DNA from: Cronobacter sakazakii
GTDB lineage: Bacteria; Pseudomonadota; Gammaproteobacteria; Enterobacterales; Enterobacteriaceae
Assembly (NCBI RefSeq): GCF_000982825.1
Contig: NZ_CP011047.1
Span: 2,604,001 to 2,668,000 of the forward strand
DNA length: 64,000 nt
Reading direction: 5' to 3'
Shown here: piece after piece, positions 63,485-64,000 of the stretch
Layout of the letters: every line of letters starts with the position of its first letter
Position numbering within the stretch: the stretch's first letter is position 1
Position numbers and translations under genes: made by a program
Notes under the pieces: generated by a model
Told to the model about the DNA's origin: nothing
What the model saw: only the letters and a program-made list of their open reading frames with translations
Database searches by the model: none

Positions 63485-63607
63485 GGCATTCACCTCAGAC
63501 GACCCCATCACACTAATTATAGCTGTCCGCTGGCAGGCGCCACTCAGCCCGGTGCCAGCAAAGCGGTTTTGTTCTACACTGGCACAATAGTGATAAGAGG
63601 AGCAGTT

Positions 63608-63796
63608 ATGAACGTTAACGATCGGGTTACCGTTAAAACGGATGGCGGGCCGCGTCGTCCAGGCGTGGTGCTGGCCGTTGAGCCTTTTAATGAAGGTACG
63701 ATGTATCTGGTTTCACTGGAGGAGTATCCGCTGGGAATATGGTTCTTTAATGAGAAAGATCACCCGGACGGGATATTTGTCGAAAAGGTAGAATAA
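63608..63796 (+). CDS. dsrB: DsrB protein
   Basis: A 62-residue protein, MNVNDRVTVKTDGGPRRPGV to the C-terminal FVEKVE, almost identical to E. coli DsrB. Function unknown; expression depends on sigma-S in E. coli. AGAGGAG precedes the ATG by six bases. Confidence 0.95.
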   Translation: MNVNDRVTVKTDGGPRRPGVVLAVEPFNEGTMYLVSLEEYPLGIWFFNEKDHPDGIFVEKVE

Positions 63797-63821
63797 TACG
63801 TCATATTTTTTACTTATTGTT

Positions 63822-63856
63822 ACGCCGCTCCGTTAATTCGGGGCGGCGTTATTTTT
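63822..63856 (+). terminator. Terminator after dsrB
   Basis: ACGCCGCTCCG and CGGGGCGGCGT pair over eleven bases (one wobble) around TTAATT, followed by TATTTTT. Confidence 0.88.
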
Positions 63857-63964
63857 AAGACAGGGTTCATCCTCGCCTGAGCGATATGATGATGAGTCAT
63901 GTAATCGTTCCGACGAGCGTCAGAGACGAATCGTGTAGGGTACAGGGTAAATTAACGTGCTGCG

Positions 63965-64000
63965 TTAGCGCATATTCACAAAAATGCCGTTGGTGACGTT
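63965..64000 (-). CDS. rcsA: RcsA, last 11 codons (5' part outside window)
   Basis: On the minus strand the window edge reads NVTNGIFVNMR-stop, which is the exact end of E. coli RcsA as I know it. RcsA is the LuxR-type auxiliary regulator that works with RcsB on capsule genes. Position beyond dsrB agrees with the E. coli order dsrB-dsrA-rcsA region. Confidence 0.85.
   Translation of the reverse strand, partial: NVTNGIFVNMR

Overview
The window is chromosomal DNA of a member of the Enterobacteriaceae. Gene order and protein sequences follow the E. coli/Salmonella his-yee-amn-nac-dcm-rcsA segment closely. The high GC content and the PuuD/PuuE/PlaP arrangement suggest the Cronobacter/Enterobacter group; the genus is inferred, not proven.

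Bases 1-4313 hold the front of the histidine operon on the minus strand: promoter, HisL leader, attenuator, hisG, hisD, hisC and the 5' two thirds of hisB. Bases 4425-15762 are conserved core: yeeZ, a putrescine block (PuuD-like, PuuE-like, plaP), sbcB, an acyltransferase, dacD, sbmC, yeeA and tmaR. Bases 15836-28366 are accessory DNA around tRNA-Asn genes. They carry an orphan type VI secretion cargo region: VgrG, a DUF4123 adaptor, DUF2235 effector-like proteins, three DUF3304 putative immunity proteins and a DUF3396 immunity-type protein. Decay is visible there: one effector has an in-frame stop, one is reduced to 15 codons, and a small gene is broken. yeeO lies inside this stretch.

After amn, a BLUF-EAL photoreceptor phosphodiesterase and a flavin-dependent monooxygenase-like gene comes a 10.3 kb AT-rich island (about 32,941-43,257). 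It lies between an intact tRNA-Asn gene and a 17-base copy of that gene's 3' end. I see no integrase in it. All its own genes face left: an SF1 helicase/phospholipase-D-like gene (now a pseudogene), a truncated gene, a helical-repeat protein of more than 1,100 residues, a smaller partner and a 226-residue protein. Three IS1 copies interrupt them. Two insertions can be removed in silode-free reading to restore open frames; the third has no target duplication and seems to mark a deletion. This wrecked operon is the best candidate in the window for an undescribed, possibly defence-related, system.

Bases 43,446-64,000 return to core: nac with an NtrC site and a sigma-54 promoter, cbl, shiA, a fourth tRNA-Asn, mtfA, tRNA-Ser(CGA), a diguanylate cyclase, a LysR/DJ-1/SDR cluster (the SDR broken by a 10-base tandem duplication), a DinI-like gene, an OmpC-type porin, yedJ, dcm-vsr, yedA, yedI, yodC, dgcQ (frameshifted), yedP, the small RNA DsrA, yodD, dsrB and the last 11 codons of rcsA.

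Themes: amino-acid and nitrogen control (his attenuation, Nac, Cbl), polyamine use, cyclic-di-GMP turnover (one intact and one broken cyclase, one light-sensing phosphodiesterase), and repeated use of tRNA-Asn flanks as entry points for foreign DNA.
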